Counted from the stretch's first letter, positions 40,043 through 50,735 are shown. The stretch is DNA of 64,000 nucleotides from Rhizobium tibeticum (GCF_900110205.1 NZ_FOCV01000003.1:248001-312000); one strand, 5' to 3'. Translations and numbers: made by a program. Notes: a model not told the origin generated them from the sequence alone.

Positions 40043-40975
40043 ATGCCATCTACGCCCCTGCATCTCGACACTCCGCTTTTGCGCACGTCCGCCGGCTACA
40101 GCGCCAGCAACAAGCCGCTATGGCTGAAGCTCGATGCGCTGCAGCCATCTGGAAGTTTCAAGCTCCGCGGTGTCGGCCGGCTTTGTCAGCATGAGATCGG
40201 GAACGGCGCCCGCGAGATTTTCTGCGCCTCCGGCGGCAATGCCGGGATCGCCGCCGCTTATGCCGGACGTGCACTCGGCATTCCGGTTACGATCGTCGTG
40301 CCTGAGACGACATCGCCAGAAGTGCGCCGATCGATCGAGGCGACCGGCGCGACTGTCCTCGTGCATGGATCAGTGTTCGACGAAGCCAATGCCTATGCAA
40401 TCGAACGCGCGAATGCCAGGAAGGCAGCCTATGTGCACCCGTTCGACCATCCGCTTCTGTGGGAAGGGCACGGCACATTGATCGACGAGGTTGTCGCAAA
40501 GGGCGCCGACTTTGATTGCGTCATCACGAGCGTCGGTGGTGGCGGCTTGCTTGCGGGCATCGTTGCCGGTCTCAAGCGAAACGGCTTGTCGCATGTGCCC
40601 GTGATAGCCGTCGAAACCGAAGGAGCCGAGTCGCTTCATGCGAGCCTCGCGGCCAACGAACGCATCATCTTGCCGGCGATCACCTCAATCGCCAGTTCAC
40701 TCGGTGCGCGCCAGGTGGCGCAGCATGTCTTCGATCTGCCGAAGCACCACGCGATCGAAAGCGTCACGGTGACGGATGCACAGGCGCTCGCCGCTTGCCT
40801 GAAGTTCGCCGATGCCTATCGCATTCTGGTTGAGCCCGCCTGCGGGGCTGCGCTGGCAGTCGCCGACGTGCACGCCGACATCCTCGCCGGATTTAACAAC
40901 CCGCTGATCGAAGTCTGCGGCGGCATCGGCGTCTCGCTGGAGAAGCTGAAAGCCTGGAAAGAACGGCTGCTGTAA
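40043..40975 (+). CDS. PLP-dependent serine/threonine dehydratase
   Basis: 310 residues, fold-type II PLP enzyme. The PLP lysine is in QPSGSFKLRGVG, the phosphate-binding loop is CASGGNAGIAAAYA, and the glycine loop is TSVGGGGLLAGIVAG. There is no C-terminal ACT regulatory domain, so it is a catabolic-type or L-serine dehydratase rather than biosynthetic IlvA. ATG at 40043 has GGAAA upstream; the frame is open back to 39707 but that is antisense to leuB. L-serine or L-threonine as substrate both remain possible. Confidence 0.88.
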   Translation: MPSTPLHLDTPLLRTSAGYSASNKPLWLKLDALQPSGSFKLRGVGRLCQHEIGNGAREIFCASGGNAGIAAAYAGRALGIPVTIVVPETTSPEVRRSIEATGATVLVHGSVFDEANAYAIERANARKAAYVHPFDHPLLWEGHGTLIDEVVAKGADFDCVITSVGGGGLLAGIVAGLKRNGLSHVPVIAVETEGAESLHASLAANERIILPAITSIASSLGARQVAQHVFDLPKHHAIESVTVTDAQALAACLKFADAYRILVEPACGAALAVADVHADILAGFNNPLIEVCGGIGVSLEKLKAWKERLL

Positions 40976-40984
40976 GCCAACCAA

Positions 40985-41013
40985 AGAAAAAGCCGGGCAA
41001 AAGCCCGGCTTTG
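40985..41013 (-). terminator. Terminator after leuD, shared with the dehydratase
   Basis: AGCCGGGC (40991-40998) and GCCCGGCT (41003-41010) form the stem. On the minus strand it is followed by TTTTTCTTT, a good terminator for leuD; on the plus strand only by TTG. Confidence 0.88.
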
Positions 41014-41032
41014 ATGCTTGCGTCTTTAAAAC

Positions 41033-41641
41033 TTACGCAGCCCAAGGATGGGATGCCGCGTTCTGCGCCTCGAAGTTGTCGATCGCCTTGCCCTTCTCGA
41101 GCGTCAGGCCGATATCATCGAGGCCGTTCAGCAGGCAGTGGCGCTTGAACTCGTCGAGATCAAACTTGATCGAACCGCCGTCCGGGCCGGTGATCTCAAG
41201 ATTTTCCAGGTCGATCGTCAGGATCGCGTTGGAACCGCGCGAGGCGTCGTCCATCAGCTTGTCGAGGTTTTCCTGGCTGACCATGATCGGCAAAATGCCG
41301 TTCTTGAAACAGTTGTTGTAGAAAATGTCGGCGAAGCTGGTCGAGATGACGCAACGGATGCCGAAGTCGAGAAGCGCCCACGGCGCATGCTCGCGTGAGG
41401 AGCCGCAGCCGAAATTGTCGCCGGCAACGAGGATCTTCGCATTCTGGTAGGCCGGCTTGTTCAGCACGAAATCCGGGTTCGGGGAACCGTCCTCATTGTA
41501 GCGGGCTTCGGCGAAAAGGCCCTTGCCAAGACCGGTGCGCTTGATCGTCTTCAGGTAATCCTTCGGAATGATCATGTCGGTATCGATGTTGACAACCGGC
41601 AGAGGGGCAGCGACGCCCGTCAGCTTTACGAATTTGTCCAT
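41033..41641 (-). CDS. leuD: 3-isopropylmalate dehydratase, small subunit
   Basis: 202 residues; small (swivel) subunit of isopropylmalate isomerase. Family motifs: [48 protein letters not shown] and FKNGILPI. It works with LeuC, which is not in the window. Transcribed leftward into a good terminator. Confidence 0.97.
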   Translation of the reverse strand: MDKFVKLTGVAAPLPVVNIDTDMIIPKDYLKTIKRTGLGKGLFAEARYNEDGSPNPDFVLNKPAYQNAKILVAGDNFGCGSSREHAPWALLDFGIRCVISTSFADIFYNNCFKNGILPIMVSQENLDKLMDDASRGSNAILTIDLENLEITGPDGGSIKFDLDEFKRHCLLNGLDDIGLTLEKGKAIDNFEAQNAASHPWAA

Positions 41642-41779
41642 GGCCTGGCTCCAATGTCAGCAGACGTAGTTTTGTTGATCAGCGTTTAGTCCAGATTTCG
41701 ACCGAAATGAAGGAAAATTTGCATCGTAGGAGAGGCCGCGCGCGGATTCGACGCGCAGCCAGCCATGGTCATTGTGAGA

Positions 41780-42208
41780 TCAATTTGCATTCGCTGGCGC
41801 ATTCATCGCCCAGAGAACCCCGAACGGGTCGCGAAGCTGACCATATCGATCACCCCAGAACATCAATTGGACCGGCAAGATCACCTCGGCGCCGGCAGCG
41901 ACCGCACGGTCCCACCAGAAATCGATGTCGTCGACGACCAACTGAAGGGTGAAGCCCTGATGCTTCTCGAAGGGATGACCATGTTCGGGATAGGCATCGC
42001 ACAACATCAACGAGCTTCCGTTGATGTAAAGATGGACATGCATCGTCCGTCCGTTTTGGTCCACGGGGACCACAAACGCCTCTTCGGCGCCGAAAGCACG
42101 CTTGTAAAAATCCGCGGCCTTCAACGCACCATCGACGGTGATATATGGCAGCAAGCCATTCTTGTCCGGCGGCATCTTCATTGTGCCGGTTTCCGTTGTG
42201 CTATCCAT
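41780..42208 (-). CDS. VOC family protein, PhnB-like
   Basis: 142 residues. PhnB-type VOC protein: LLPYITVDGALKAADFYKRAFGAEE at the start, HVHLYINGSSLMLCDA in the middle and VQLMFWGDRYGQLRDPFGVLWAM at the end, which carries the usual D-P-F-G-x-x-W motif. ATG at 42208 is chosen because GGAGGA sits 5 bases before it, though an in-frame ATG at 42220 also exists. The role is unknown; PhnB-like proteins are often annotated as 3-demethylubiquinone methyltransferase-like without evidence. Confidence 0.83.
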   Translation of the reverse strand: MDSTTETGTMKMPPDKNGLLPYITVDGALKAADFYKRAFGAEEAFVVPVDQNGRTMHVHLYINGSSLMLCDAYPEHGHPFEKHQGFTLQLVVDDIDFWWDRAVAAGAEVILPVQLMFWGDRYGQLRDPFGVLWAMNAPANAN

Positions 42209-42323
42209 GCTGTCCTCCATTGCTTGATTTGGTTCGGGCAGAAGCCCTGGCCTTTCAAAGACGCAGGAAGATCAGACGGGCCGACAGCGATGCCGAAAAT
42301 TTTTCTGGAGAACTATCCGCCGG

Positions 42324-42566
42324 TCAGAGATCGATGATCGTGCCGCGGCCGTCATTCCAGATGCGCATGTTCTCGCCGGAATGAGGCTTGGTCTTGTGAG
42401 TAGCGCGGACCGGGGCAGGTTTCATCTTCAGTGAAAGCGCGCGGCCGGCCATAAGCACCGTCAGAATGCCGCCGACGGCAAGCGTCACCGAAAAGGTGAG
42501 GACTGCCAGCGCGACGAAGGCGGTGATGCCTGCGAGCAGGAGGAAGATGGAACGGATGCTTTGCAT
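42324..42566 (-). CDS. Small membrane protein, two TM, unknown function
   Basis: 80 residues. Residues 5-45 form one or two hydrophobic helices (SIFLLLAGITAFVALAVL and TLAVGGILTVLMAGRAL), followed by a basic, polar tail with KMKPAPVRATHKTKPH and a conserved-looking end NMRIWNDGRGTIIDL. The end motif suggests a real protein rather than a chance frame. Divergent from the CitE-like gene. Confidence 0.65.
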   Translation of the reverse strand: MQSIRSIFLLLAGITAFVALAVLTFSVTLAVGGILTVLMAGRALSLKMKPAPVRATHKTKPHSGENMRIWNDGRGTIIDL

Positions 42567-42679
42567 GAGCTTTAGACCTTTCTTCGGAAAGGAATGTGGT
42601 CCTTCACTTTCTTCTCTGCAAGATAAGCATGGCTTTTTGTTGTCTTGCTACTTGCCGCAAAGCTTGGCACAGATGCGTG

Positions 42680-43588
42680 ATGAGCTCAAATTCCATGCCC
42701 CGCTCCGTCAGCCTGCGTCGTTCGGTGTTGAGTGTCCCCACCATCAATAGCCGTGCCTTGGAGAAGACCCATGGACTGGATTGCGATGCGATCATCTTCG
42801 ACCTGGAGGATTCCGTCGCTCCCGAGAAAAAGGCGGAAGCGCGCGAGAAGCTGAGGGCTTTCTTTTCCGGCAAACCGCTCGCAAACAAAGAGCGGATCAT
42901 CCGAATCAACACACTCTCTTCGACCTTTGGCCATGCCGACATGGAACTGGTGCGAACCTTGGAACCTGATGCCGTTCTTTTGCCGAAAGTGAACGAGCCG
43001 CAGGACGTGATGTCGGTCGGCGATCTTCTCGCTGATGCAGATGCGCCGGAGAGCCTGCGCATCTGGGCAATGATCGAAACGCCGCGCGGCATTCTGAATG
43101 CTGCCGCCATCGCCGAGGCGGGGCGCACTCAGGGTTCAAGGCTCGATTGCTTTGTCCTCGGCCTCAACGATCTTCGCAAGGAAACGGGGGTCCTGCCGCA
43201 GCCAGGCCGCACCTATCTCGTGCCCTGGCTGATGCAGGTCGTCCTTGCGGTCCGTGCCTATGGCCTCGACGCAATCGACAGTGTCTTCAATGATTTCAGG
43301 GACGCCGATGCCTTCGATGCCGAATGCGCGCATGCCCGGGCGATGGGCTTCGATGGCAAGATGCTGATCCATCCGGCCCAGATCGAAGCGGCAAATCGGC
43401 ATTTTGGCCCGGACGAGTCGGCAATTGCCGAGGCGGAGGCGATCATCGCCGCCTTTGCCGACCCCGCTGCCGAAGGCCTCAACGTCATCAATGTCAATGG
43501 CCGGATGATCGAGCGACTGCATCTTGTCCAGGCGGAAGGTCTGGTTCATAAAGCCCGGCTGATTGCAGAACGCCAAACGGCGAAGTGA
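42680..43588 (+). CDS. CoA ester lyase, CitE/malyl-CoA lyase-like (HpcH/HpaI family)
   Basis: 302 residues. TIM-barrel C-C lyase: LDCDAIIFDLEDSVAPEKK (metal-binding Glu/Asp), RINTLSSTFGHADMEL, AMIETPRGILNAAAIA, GLNDLRKETG and the HPAQIEAAN motif close to the C-terminus. Members cleave citryl-, malyl- or citramalyl-CoA. No citrate lyase partners are adjacent, so a stand-alone CoA-ester role is likely. Start uncertain: ATG 42680 or 42695; the frame is open back to 42596, but that reads as a Cys-rich run unlike the family. Confidence 0.86.
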   Translation: MSSNSMPRSVSLRRSVLSVPTINSRALEKTHGLDCDAIIFDLEDSVAPEKKAEAREKLRAFFSGKPLANKERIIRINTLSSTFGHADMELVRTLEPDAVLLPKVNEPQDVMSVGDLLADADAPESLRIWAMIETPRGILNAAAIAEAGRTQGSRLDCFVLGLNDLRKETGVLPQPGRTYLVPWLMQVVLAVRAYGLDAIDSVFNDFRDADAFDAECAHARAMGFDGKMLIHPAQIEAANRHFGPDESAIAEAEAIIAAFADPAAEGLNVINVNGRMIERLHLVQAEGLVHKARLIAERQTAK

Positions 43589-43600
43589 AAGACGACCTTA

Positions 43601-43807
43601 ATGAAGCTTTATCGCCTTCTGACCGGCCAGGATGATGCCGCTTTCTGCCACCGCGTGACCGACGCCCTCAACAAGGGTTGGTCGTTGAACGGCTCGCCGT
43701 CGCTGACCTTCAATACCCAGACCGGCCAGGTGATGTGCGCTCAGGCGATCGTCAAGGAAGTCGAAGGCAAGGACTACCACCCGGACATGAAGCTGTCCGA
43801 ACAATAA
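43601..43807 (+). CDS. DUF1737 domain protein
   Basis: 68 residues, MKLYRLLTGQDDAAFCHRVT, then LNKGWSLNGSPSLTFN and a hydrophilic end. The G-W-x-L-x-G-x-P-x-L-T pattern is that of DUF1737, a small family of about 60 residues found alone or joined to other domains. It starts 12 bases after the CitE-like stop and is probably co-transcribed. Function unknown. Confidence 0.82.
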   Translation: MKLYRLLTGQDDAAFCHRVTDALNKGWSLNGSPSLTFNTQTGQVMCAQAIVKEVEGKDYHPDMKLSEQ

Positions 43808-43822
43808 ACGCCAGCGAGGAGC

Positions 43823-44260
43823 TTAGCGCTCTGCCGCCTCTTCGGCGCTCGCCTCAATCCGCTCCATGTCGTCGTCGCTGAGACCGAAATGGTGGCCGAT
43901 CTCATGGATGAGGACATGGGTGATGATATCACCTAACGTCTCGTCGTTCTCGGCCCAATAGTCGAGGATCGGCCGCCGGTAGAGGCGGATGCGGTTCGGC
44001 AGTTCGCCGGTTTCCATTGTGAAACGCTCCGAGATGCCCCGGCCTTCAAAGAGGCCGAGAAGGTCGAACGGCGTTTCCAACGCCATGTCCTCGAACACGT
44101 CGTCGTCTGGGAAATCCTCGATCTCAATCGTCAGATTGGTGGTCAGCGAGCGGAATTCTTCCGGCAGGTGGCTATACGCCTCCATCGCCAACGACTCGAA
44201 AGTGCTGATCGTCGGCGCGTGGCGATCCCGCCAATCCTCGCTCTGGTCTATGCGGGCCAT
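43823..44260 (-). CDS. Minimal zincin metallopeptidase family protein (DUF1025-like)
   Basis: 145 residues, very acidic. The C-terminal HVLIHEIGHHFGLSDDDME carries HExxHxxGxxD, the zinc site of the MMP-like minimal zincins found widely in bacteria. Upstream are LPNRIRLYRRPILDYWAEN and DFPDDDVFEDMAL. ATG at 44260 has AAGGAAGGAA in front, whereas the frame's extension to 44341 does not fit the family. No substrate is known; the small size suggests a specialised or chaperone-like role. Confidence 0.85.
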   Translation of the reverse strand: MARIDQSEDWRDRHAPTISTFESLAMEAYSHLPEEFRSLTTNLTIEIEDFPDDDVFEDMALETPFDLLGLFEGRGISERFTMETGELPNRIRLYRRPILDYWAENDETLGDIITHVLIHEIGHHFGLSDDDMERIEASAEEAAER

Positions 44261-44385
44261 AAATATTCCTTCCTTTGCGGCCCATATAGAACCTTTGCGC
44301 ACGATTTTCGAGAGCGGAATCAAAGGCAGGAATAAATTCACATCAAATGCCTGTTGACTCTTTCACCTGCCTCTGGAATCCATAA

Positions 44386-44400
44386 GAACATAACAGGAAC
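44386..44400 (+). promoter_or_regulatory. LexA (SOS) box of the imuAB-dnaE2 operon
   Basis: GAACATAACAGGAAC fits the alphaproteobacterial LexA direct-repeat box GAAC-N7-GAAC exactly, 21 bases before the imuA start codon. Confidence 0.92.
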
Positions 44401-44421
44401 ATTAAAGAGTTGGAGAACGTC

Positions 44422-45369
44422 ATGGCACAGCCGGCCGTGGCGCGCGAGCGGCTTTTTGCACTCCGCGAAACCATTGCAAAGCTTGAAGGAAAGCCTGCGC
44501 CAGCTCTGGCTGCAGCAGAAAGCCAGGCCTTGGCTGAAAGCGGTCTCGTCGCGAAAAACGAAGGTGTCTTACGTCTTCCCCTTGGAATCCCCGCACTCGA
44601 CGAGGCGATTGATGGCGGCTTGCCTCTCGATGGAATTACCGAGGTTCGCTCCGACCTCTTGCGGGAGGCCGGTGCCGGCAGCGGCTTTGTATTGGCGCTT
44701 GCCGCCGCGCTGCAGCGTCAGGACGAAGAGAACCCAAATGCCTCGCTACCGATCCTCTGGATCGCCGACCCGGTGTCCACGATGGAAGCGGGAGAGCCCT
44801 ACGCCGTGGGCCTGCGGGATTTTGGCCTGAAGCCGGATCTGTTCTTCTATGCCAGTCCGCGCAAGCTTGAGGACGCCCTCTGGCTTGCGGAAGCGGCAGT
44901 CGAAAGCGGCGTCTTTGTCGCGACGATTCTGGAGGTCCGGGGCAACCCGAAGTTCTTCGGCCTGACGGAGAGCCGTCGTTTGAGTTTGCGGGCAAAGACA
45001 TCCAAACGCCCGCTTTTCCTGTTGCGGCAGGCTGGAGAGGAAGAAGCCAGCAGCGCTTGTTTCCGCTTCCTTGCCGTACCCGCGCCGGCACAGGCGCGCC
45101 CCTTGCCGGATGGCACGATGCTGGGCGGTAGCATCGGCAATCCGGCTTTTCGCCTCACCCTGGAGAAGAGCCGCAATCCGGCTCTCCTCTCCTTTCTACT
45201 GGAGTGGAACCCCCATGACCGCCGTTTTTTTGCCGTCTCCCAATCAGCCGACCCTCGCCTTCCAGACGAACGCGCAGCGCATTCTGGCGCTCCATTTTCC
45301 ACATCTCCCGACCGACCGGATCGCAAGAAAGAAATGGGGGCTCTCCTGGCGTTCGCGCGGACGTCCTGA
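44422..45369 (+). CDS. imuA: SOS mutagenesis protein ImuA (RecA-like)
   Basis: 315 residues. Distantly RecA-like: LPLGIPALDEAIDGGLPLDGITEV corresponds to the N-terminal RecA core, and ILWIADPVSTMEAGEPYAVGL to the central strand. There is no clear Walker A. ATG at 44422 has GGAGAA upstream. It is the first gene of the damage-inducible translesion cassette imuA-imuB-dnaE2 and its promoter carries a perfect LexA box. Its 3' end overlaps imuB by 155 bases. ImuA is thought to help recruit or assemble ImuB and DnaE2 at stalled forks. Confidence 0.92.
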   Translation: MAQPAVARERLFALRETIAKLEGKPAPALAAAESQALAESGLVAKNEGVLRLPLGIPALDEAIDGGLPLDGITEVRSDLLREAGAGSGFVLALAAALQRQDEENPNASLPILWIADPVSTMEAGEPYAVGLRDFGLKPDLFFYASPRKLEDALWLAEAAVESGVFVATILEVRGNPKFFGLTESRRLSLRAKTSKRPLFLLRQAGEEEASSACFRFLAVPAPAQARPLPDGTMLGGSIGNPAFRLTLEKSRNPALLSFLLEWNPHDRRFFAVSQSADPRLPDERAAHSGAPFSTSPDRPDRKKEMGALLAFARTS

Positions 45370-46825
45370 GGCGCCACCAATCGTCTGTTCCAGTCGCCTC
45401 AACAATACGATGCGGCTGACGGCGCTCGATGAGGCGGCAGAAGCCCTCAATCTGAGAAAGAGTATGGGCGTCGCCGAGGCCCGCGCCATCTACCCCAAGC
45501 TCGATGTGATTGAGGACGACCCGGCCGCCAACCGACGCTTTCTGGAAGCGATCGCCGACTGGTGTGATCGCTATACCCCGCTTGTCGCTCTCGACGGGTT
45601 TGACGGCCTGTTTCTCGACATCACCGGCTGTGCCCATCTGTTCAGCGGCGAGACGGCACTTCTCAAGGATATTCTCGCCAGACTTTTCCAGATGGGGATT
45701 GACGCACGCGGCGCCGCCTCTTCGTCGCCGGGATTGTCCTGGGCTATCAGCCGTTTCGGTCCAGGCGGGATCATCGAACACCGGGAAGCCGAGCAGGCTC
45801 TAGCCCCTTTGCCGGTCGCAGCCCTCCGCCTCCAAGAAGAAACCGTGGGCGCCCTGAATAAAATGGGGCTCAAATATGTGGGCGATTTGCTGGACGCACC
45901 ACGCGCCCCGCTTGCCCGCCGCTTCGGAGGAGCCTTGCTCTTGAGGCTCGATCAGGCGCTTGGGACAGATGAAGAGCCGGTATCTCCGCGGCTGCCAGTC
46001 GCGAGCCTCTCGGTCGAACGTCGCCTGATCGAACCGATCGGAGCCGAAGACGATATTCTCGCGCTCACCGCTCAGGTCGCTGTCTCCCTGAAGCCCTCGC
46101 TGGAAGCCCGTGGCGTCGGAGGTCGTATCTTCGAACTGGTCCTGTTCCGCGTCGATGGAAAGGTATTCCGTATTTCCGCAGGGACGGCCCAGCCCCTCAG
46201 AGAGCCCAAGCGTATCGCCGCTCTCTTTGCTGAGCGCCTGCAGGCAATCCGCGATGATTTCGATGCCGGCTACGGATTCGAGATCCTTCGTCTCAACGTG
46301 CTCCTTCACGAAGATTTCGTGACGTCGCAAGGCGACTTCGAAGCCCGCCAGCAAAAGGATGCATCGCTTGCTGCCTTCGTGGATCGGGTTTCCGCCCGCC
46401 TTGGGGAAGACTGCCTGCAGACCTTTCAATTGCGGGAAAGCCACGTGCCGGAAAGAGCTGTCATTGCCGTACCCGTAATCGATCACCTATCCGCTCCAGA
46501 GATCAGGGAAGGACATCCTCCACCGGTCAGGAGCGAGCGGCCCATCCGATTGCTGCGCAAGCCGGAACGAATGGACGCCTTTGCCGTCGAAGTCCCCGAT
46601 GGTGCACCCGCCAGCTTTTGCTGGCGACGCATGCAGCATCGGGTCCTGAAGAGCGAAGGGCCTGAACGGCTGGCAATGGAATGGTGGCTCGATGGGTCGG
46701 ATGCGCGCGATAGGGATTATTTCCGTATCGAAGACGATCAGGGACGCCGCTTCTGGATCTATCGCCATGGTCACTATGAGCGTGACGCAACACAGAGCTG
46801 GTACATGCATGGAGTTATTGCCTGA
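45215..46825 (+). CDS. imuB: Y-family polymerase-like protein ImuB
   Basis: 536 residues. Y-family fold without an active catalytic site: where DinB has a D-M-D at the start of the palm, this has [14 protein letters not shown], and the usual S-x-D-E motif is replaced by [12 protein letters not shown]. Such ImuB proteins act as hubs that bind the beta clamp, ImuA and DnaE2. A helix-hairpin-helix region lies at about residues 200-240 ([17 protein letters not shown]). ATG 45215 is the last in-frame start before the family homology, so the 155-base overlap with imuA seems real. The stop overlaps dnaE2 as TGATG. Confidence 0.92.
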   Translation: MTAVFLPSPNQPTLAFQTNAQRILALHFPHLPTDRIARKKWGLSWRSRGRPEAPPIVCSSRLNNTMRLTALDEAAEALNLRKSMGVAEARAIYPKLDVIEDDPAANRRFLEAIADWCDRYTPLVALDGFDGLFLDITGCAHLFSGETALLKDILARLFQMGIDARGAASSSPGLSWAISRFGPGGIIEHREAEQALAPLPVAALRLQEETVGALNKMGLKYVGDLLDAPRAPLARRFGGALLLRLDQALGTDEEPVSPRLPVASLSVERRLIEPIGAEDDILALTAQVAVSLKPSLEARGVGGRIFELVLFRVDGKVFRISAGTAQPLREPKRIAALFAERLQAIRDDFDAGYGFEILRLNVLLHEDFVTSQGDFEARQQKDASLAAFVDRVSARLGEDCLQTFQLRESHVPERAVIAVPVIDHLSAPEIREGHPPPVRSERPIRLLRKPERMDAFAVEVPDGAPASFCWRRMQHRVLKSEGPERLAMEWWLDGSDARDRDYFRIEDDQGRRFWIYRHGHYERDATQSWYMHGVIA

Positions 46826-49800
46826 TGCCCGGGTTCTTCGAGATCGGCGCCAAGAGCAATTTTTCTTTTCTGGAAGGTGCATCCAAGCCCGAAGAAATGA
46901 TCGTCCAGGCTGCAGTTCTGAAGCTTGGAGGACTTGGAATTGCCGACCGCAACTCGGTTGCAGGCGTTGTCAGGGCACATGCCCAGTCAAAGGCGATCCA
47001 AAAGAAATTCGAGCGAATGAAAGCCGGGCTTCTGGAGGAGCATGAAAAGAAGGACGTCATTCTCGATCCGATCCGTTTTCAGCCGGGCGCCCGCCTGGTC
47101 TTTGCGGATGGAACGCCGGAGATCCTTGCCTATCCGCAGGATCGCAAAGGCTGGGCAAATCTCTGCCGATTGCTGAGCGCTGGCAACCTAAGAGCCGAAA
47201 AGGGAAAGTGCATCCTGACGGAAGCGGATCTGATGGAATGGGGCGACAACATGATGCTCGCGCTCCTTCCCGATCCGTCCATTGCCGAAGATGGCAATCA
47301 CGCGGCGTTCGAAGCTTGCTTGGAACGCTTCCGAAAGCGTTTCCGAAAAAAACTCCACATGGCGCTCGCCCCCGCCTACGACGGCCGCGACAAGCGCATG
47401 TTCGCGACCATCTCCATGTTGGCCGATCGCAAACGCATCCCGCTGATCGCCACCAACCAGCCGCTCTACCACGACCCCACCCGTCGCCCCCTCGCCGACA
47501 TCGTAACATCGATCCGAGAGCACGTTCCGATTCCCCAGGCAGGCTTTCATCTCGCGCCGAATGCCGAGCGCTATCTCAAGGAGGGGGGCGAAATCCTGCG
47601 GCTCTTCAGAGACTATTCGCATGCCGTAACGAACACGGCGAGGTTCTTTGGCAGCCTTTCGTTTTCACTTGACGAACTGGAACACAACTATCCCCCCGAG
47701 AATGACGAGGGGGAGACGCCTTATGAAACCCTGGAGCGCCTTACCAAAACCGGCGCGGCAAAACGCTTCCCCGGCGGCATACCGGAGAAAGTCCAGCAGA
47801 ACATCGAATACGAACTGAGCCTCGTTCGCCAGAAGCAATATGAACCATACTTCCTGACGGTCCACCGGATCATCCAACACGCGCGCCACGAGAAAAAGAT
47901 CCTCTGCCAGGGTCGCGGCTCTGCGGCAAACTCGGTCATTTGCTATTGCCTTGAAATTACGGAGGTCAATCCGGAGAAGAGCACGCTGCTCTTCGACAGA
48001 TTTCTGTCGATGGACCGTGACGAGCCGCCGGATATCGATGTCGATTTTGAACACGAGAGGCGCGAAGAGGTCATCCAGCATATCTACGAGAAATACGGCA
48101 AGGAACATGCCGGCCTGACGGCAGGGGTGACGACCTACCGCACCCGGTCCGCCGGACGCGAAGTCTCGAAAGCCTTTGGCCTTTCGGAGGACGTCCAGTC
48201 CGCAATTGGCAGCCTGGTCTGGGGTTGGTCGGAGGAGAAACTATCCGAGCGGGAGGCAAAGGCCGCCGGGCTCGACATTTTCGACCCCATGACTAAGAAC
48301 GTGCTGAAATACGCATCGGAACTTCTTGGCTTTCCCCGCCACCTCACCCAGCATGTCGGAGGCTTCGTCATTACCAGGGACAGGCTGGATGAAGTCGTTC
48401 CAATCATGAAGACGGCAATGCCGGGGCGCTACATGGTCGAGTGGGACAAGGACGACCTCGACAATCTGAAGATCCTTAAGGTCGACATTCTGGCGCTTGG
48501 AATGCTGACCGCACTGAAGCGGGCATTCGATCTGCTTCTCCTGCATTACGACGTCAAGAAGACGCTTGCCGATCTCGGCAACGACAAGCATGAAGACGAA
48601 GAGCCCGTCTACGAGATGATATGCCGGGCCGATACGCTTGGCGTCTTCCAGATCGAGAGCCGGGCGCAGATGAGTATGCTACCGCGCCTGAAGCCCAAAA
48701 AATTCTACGACCTCGTCATCGAGGTCGCCATCGTTCGGCCCGGCCCCATCCAGGGCGACATGGTCCACCCATACCTGAAACGCAGAGAAGAAAAGGCGCG
48801 TGGTATCCCAATAGCGTATCCAAGCAAGGAGTTGGAAAGTGTCCTGGAGCGAACGCTTGGCGTACCACTCTTTCAGGAACAGGCGATGCAAATCGCGATT
48901 ACAGCGGCTGATTTCATGCCGGCCGAAGCCGATCAGCTGAGGCGGGCCATGGCGACCTTCAAACGGACGGGCACCATCGGCAATTTCGAGAAGCGATTCA
49001 TTGAGGGCATGGCTAAGAAACAATACTCGCGCGATTTCGCCCAGCAATGCTTCAATCAGATAAAGGGTTTTGGCGAATACGGTTTCCCGGAAAGCCACGC
49101 CGCCTCTTTCGCCCTACTCGTCTACGCCTCGTCCTGGGCAAAGGCCTACTATCCCGACGTCTTCTGCGCCGCGATGCTGAATTCGCAGCCGATGGGCTTT
49201 TATGCTCCCGCCCAGCTCGTCAGGGATGCCCGGGAACATGGCGTTGAGATCAGGCCGGTCGATATCAACGAGTCGAACTGGGATTGTCTGCTGGAAGAGG
49301 CCGAATTCGACAAAGGCGCAATTGATTTCCGGCATGCCGCGATGCAAGAGGTCATCCAGACAAAGCGAGCGGTTCGGCTTGGGTTTCGGCAGATAAAAGG
49401 GCTGTCGGAAGCGAACATGCAGCAGTTGGTCGCCAACAGAGGCAAGGGCTATTCCTCGATCCGCGATCTCTGGCTGCGTTCGGGCCTGCAAAAGGCAGAC
49501 ATTGAGCGACTTGCCGATGCAGATACCTTTCAATCCGTCGGACTGTCGCGGCGAAAGGCACTCTGGGCCGTGCGGGCGCTCGATGCGAAGAGTGCTGCCG
49601 AAAAGCTCCCCCTGTTCGACCAGGTGAGCCACATCGACCTGCAGGTCGAGCCTGAAACACAGCTGCCGGAAATGCTGCCAGGCGAACAGGTCATTGAGGA
49701 CTACCGTTATCTCTCGCTCTCCTTGAAGGGCCACCCCGTCTCATTCCTTCGCGATGAATTCCGCAAAGCCGGGGTCGTTCGCAATGTCGATCTTCTCACC

Positions 49801-50253
49801 GTCCCGAACGGCACAAGGGTGACGATCGCCGGCCTGGTCTTGGTGCGTCAGCGACCGGGATCGGCCAAGGGCGTCATCTTCATGACATTGGAAGACGAGA
49901 CGGGCGTTGCCAACGCCATTGTCTGGAAGAAGGCATTCGAAAGATACCGCGCGATCGTTATGGGGGCACGGCTCGTGAAGATTCATGGCAAGCTTCAGAG
50001 CCAGAGCGGCGTGATCCACACTGTCGTTGACCATATCGAGGATATGACACATGCGCTTGGTATCCTGCAGAAGGAAGCCCATCGGTTCGGCGTTAGCGAT
50101 CGTTCGGATCAAGCGCTGAATCCGACAATGGATCCTCGCCAAAGGAAACTTGCAAACTCACTTGAAAAGGCAGTCATGGAGAAGAGGCTGATTTCAAGCA
50201 GCCATTCTGGAGAAACAACTCAAGTCATGCCGAAAGGCCGCAATTTTCATTGA
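46825..50253 (+). CDS. dnaE2: Error-prone DNA polymerase III alpha subunit
   Basis: 1142 residues. PHP domain at the N-terminus ([17 protein letters not shown]), then the C-family polymerase core with its acidic residues in [19 protein letters not shown], the thumb and fingers with [34 protein letters not shown], and a C-terminal helix-hairpin-helix and OB-fold ([23 protein letters not shown]). Third gene of the SOS mutagenesis cassette; performs translesion synthesis with ImuB. Length is close to other DnaE2 proteins. Normal chromosomal DnaE would be longer. Confidence 0.95.
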   Translation: MPGFFEIGAKSNFSFLEGASKPEEMIVQAAVLKLGGLGIADRNSVAGVVRAHAQSKAIQKKFERMKAGLLEEHEKKDVILDPIRFQPGARLVFADGTPEILAYPQDRKGWANLCRLLSAGNLRAEKGKCILTEADLMEWGDNMMLALLPDPSIAEDGNHAAFEACLERFRKRFRKKLHMALAPAYDGRDKRMFATISMLADRKRIPLIATNQPLYHDPTRRPLADIVTSIREHVPIPQAGFHLAPNAERYLKEGGEILRLFRDYSHAVTNTARFFGSLSFSLDELEHNYPPENDEGETPYETLERLTKTGAAKRFPGGIPEKVQQNIEYELSLVRQKQYEPYFLTVHRIIQHARHEKKILCQGRGSAANSVICYCLEITEVNPEKSTLLFDRFLSMDRDEPPDIDVDFEHERREEVIQHIYEKYGKEHAGLTAGVTTYRTRSAGREVSKAFGLSEDVQSAIGSLVWGWSEEKLSEREAKAAGLDIFDPMTKNVLKYASELLGFPRHLTQHVGGFVITRDRLDEVVPIMKTAMPGRYMVEWDKDDLDNLKILKVDILALGMLTALKRAFDLLLLHYDVKKTLADLGNDKHEDEEPVYEMICRADTLGVFQIESRAQMSMLPRLKPKKFYDLVIEVAIVRPGPIQGDMVHPYLKRREEKARGIPIAYPSKELESVLERTLGVPLFQEQAMQIAITAADFMPAEADQLRRAMATFKRTGTIGNFEKRFIEGMAKKQYSRDFAQQCFNQIKGFGEYGFPESHAASFALLVYASSWAKAYYPDVFCAAMLNSQPMGFYAPAQLVRDAREHGVEIRPVDINESNWDCLLEEAEFDKGAIDFRHAAMQEVIQTKRAVRLGFRQIKGLSEANMQQLVANRGKGYSSIRDLWLRSGLQKADIERLADADTFQSVGLSRRKALWAVRALDAKSAAEKLPLFDQVSHIDLQVEPETQLPEMLPGEQVIEDYRYLSLSLKGHPVSFLRDEFRKAGVVRNVDLLTVPNGTRVTIAGLVLVRQRPGSAKGVIFMTLEDETGVANAIVWKKAFERYRAIVMGARLVKIHGKLQSQSGVIHTVVDHIEDMTHALGILQKEAHRFGVSDRSDQALNPTMDPRQRKLANSLEKAVMEKRLISSSHSGETTQVMPKGRNFH

Positions 50254-50423
50254 GGGCAGCTCATCGAGCTGCGACCTACTGGATTGCATTATACCTGAAG
50301 AGCTTCCTCTTCATTTTCACATGATGCGACGAATGGCCTAGTCCACCGTTCGATTTTTTCTTGACACTTGCCGTCTTCTTTTGCAGAAAAGACGATAGTG
50401 AATGTCATGTTTGGAATGACGCC

Positions 50424-50735
50424 GTGCTTGTCTGCAGCTGCAACTACATAACTGATCACGAAATCCGGGAAGTCATCAACGAACTTCTCGAGCAGGACTG
50501 TTGGCAGCTCATCGTGCCTGCAAAGGTATACCACGCCATGGAAAAACGAGGCCGCTGCTGTGGCTGCTTCCCGAATGTGGTCGATATTATCATCCAGACA
50601 ACCGAGGAATATCACGCCCGTCACCACTCGACGGAAGACGAAATATTTGATTTCATGTCCCGCCTGAGAAAATTCCATGAAGAAAACAGGAGAGTGGACA
50701 TTGAAAGGCGACAAAAAAGTCATCGAGCGGCTTAA
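50424..50735 (+). CDS. bfd: Bacterioferritin-associated ferredoxin
   Basis: 103 residues. The [2Fe-2S] cluster is held by the four Cys in [15 protein letters not shown] (C-x-C) and [10 protein letters not shown] (C-x2-C). Bfd delivers electrons to bacterioferritin to release stored iron. GTG at 50424 has GGAA upstream and puts the first Cys at residue 4, as in known Bfd proteins. The region after residue 65 ([18 protein letters not shown]) is a longer tail than the E. coli protein's. It overlaps bfr by 35 bases. Upstream DNA carries a TTGACA-like -35 at 50361. Confidence 0.9.
   Translation: MLVCSCNYITDHEIREVINELLEQDCWQLIVPAKVYHAMEKRGRCCGCFPNVVDIIIQTTEEYHARHHSTEDEIFDFMSRLRKFHEENRRVDIERRQKSHRAA

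Noticed and set aside
50256..50272. GCAGCTC/GAGCTGC hairpin after dnaE2
   Set aside because: A clean 7-bp stem but with no T-run after it; not called a terminator.
50373..50393. GTCTT...AAGAC imperfect palindrome upstream of bfd as an iron-response (Irr/RirA) site
   Set aside because: Only 5 bp pair and it does not match the ICE motif; not enough to call an iron operator.
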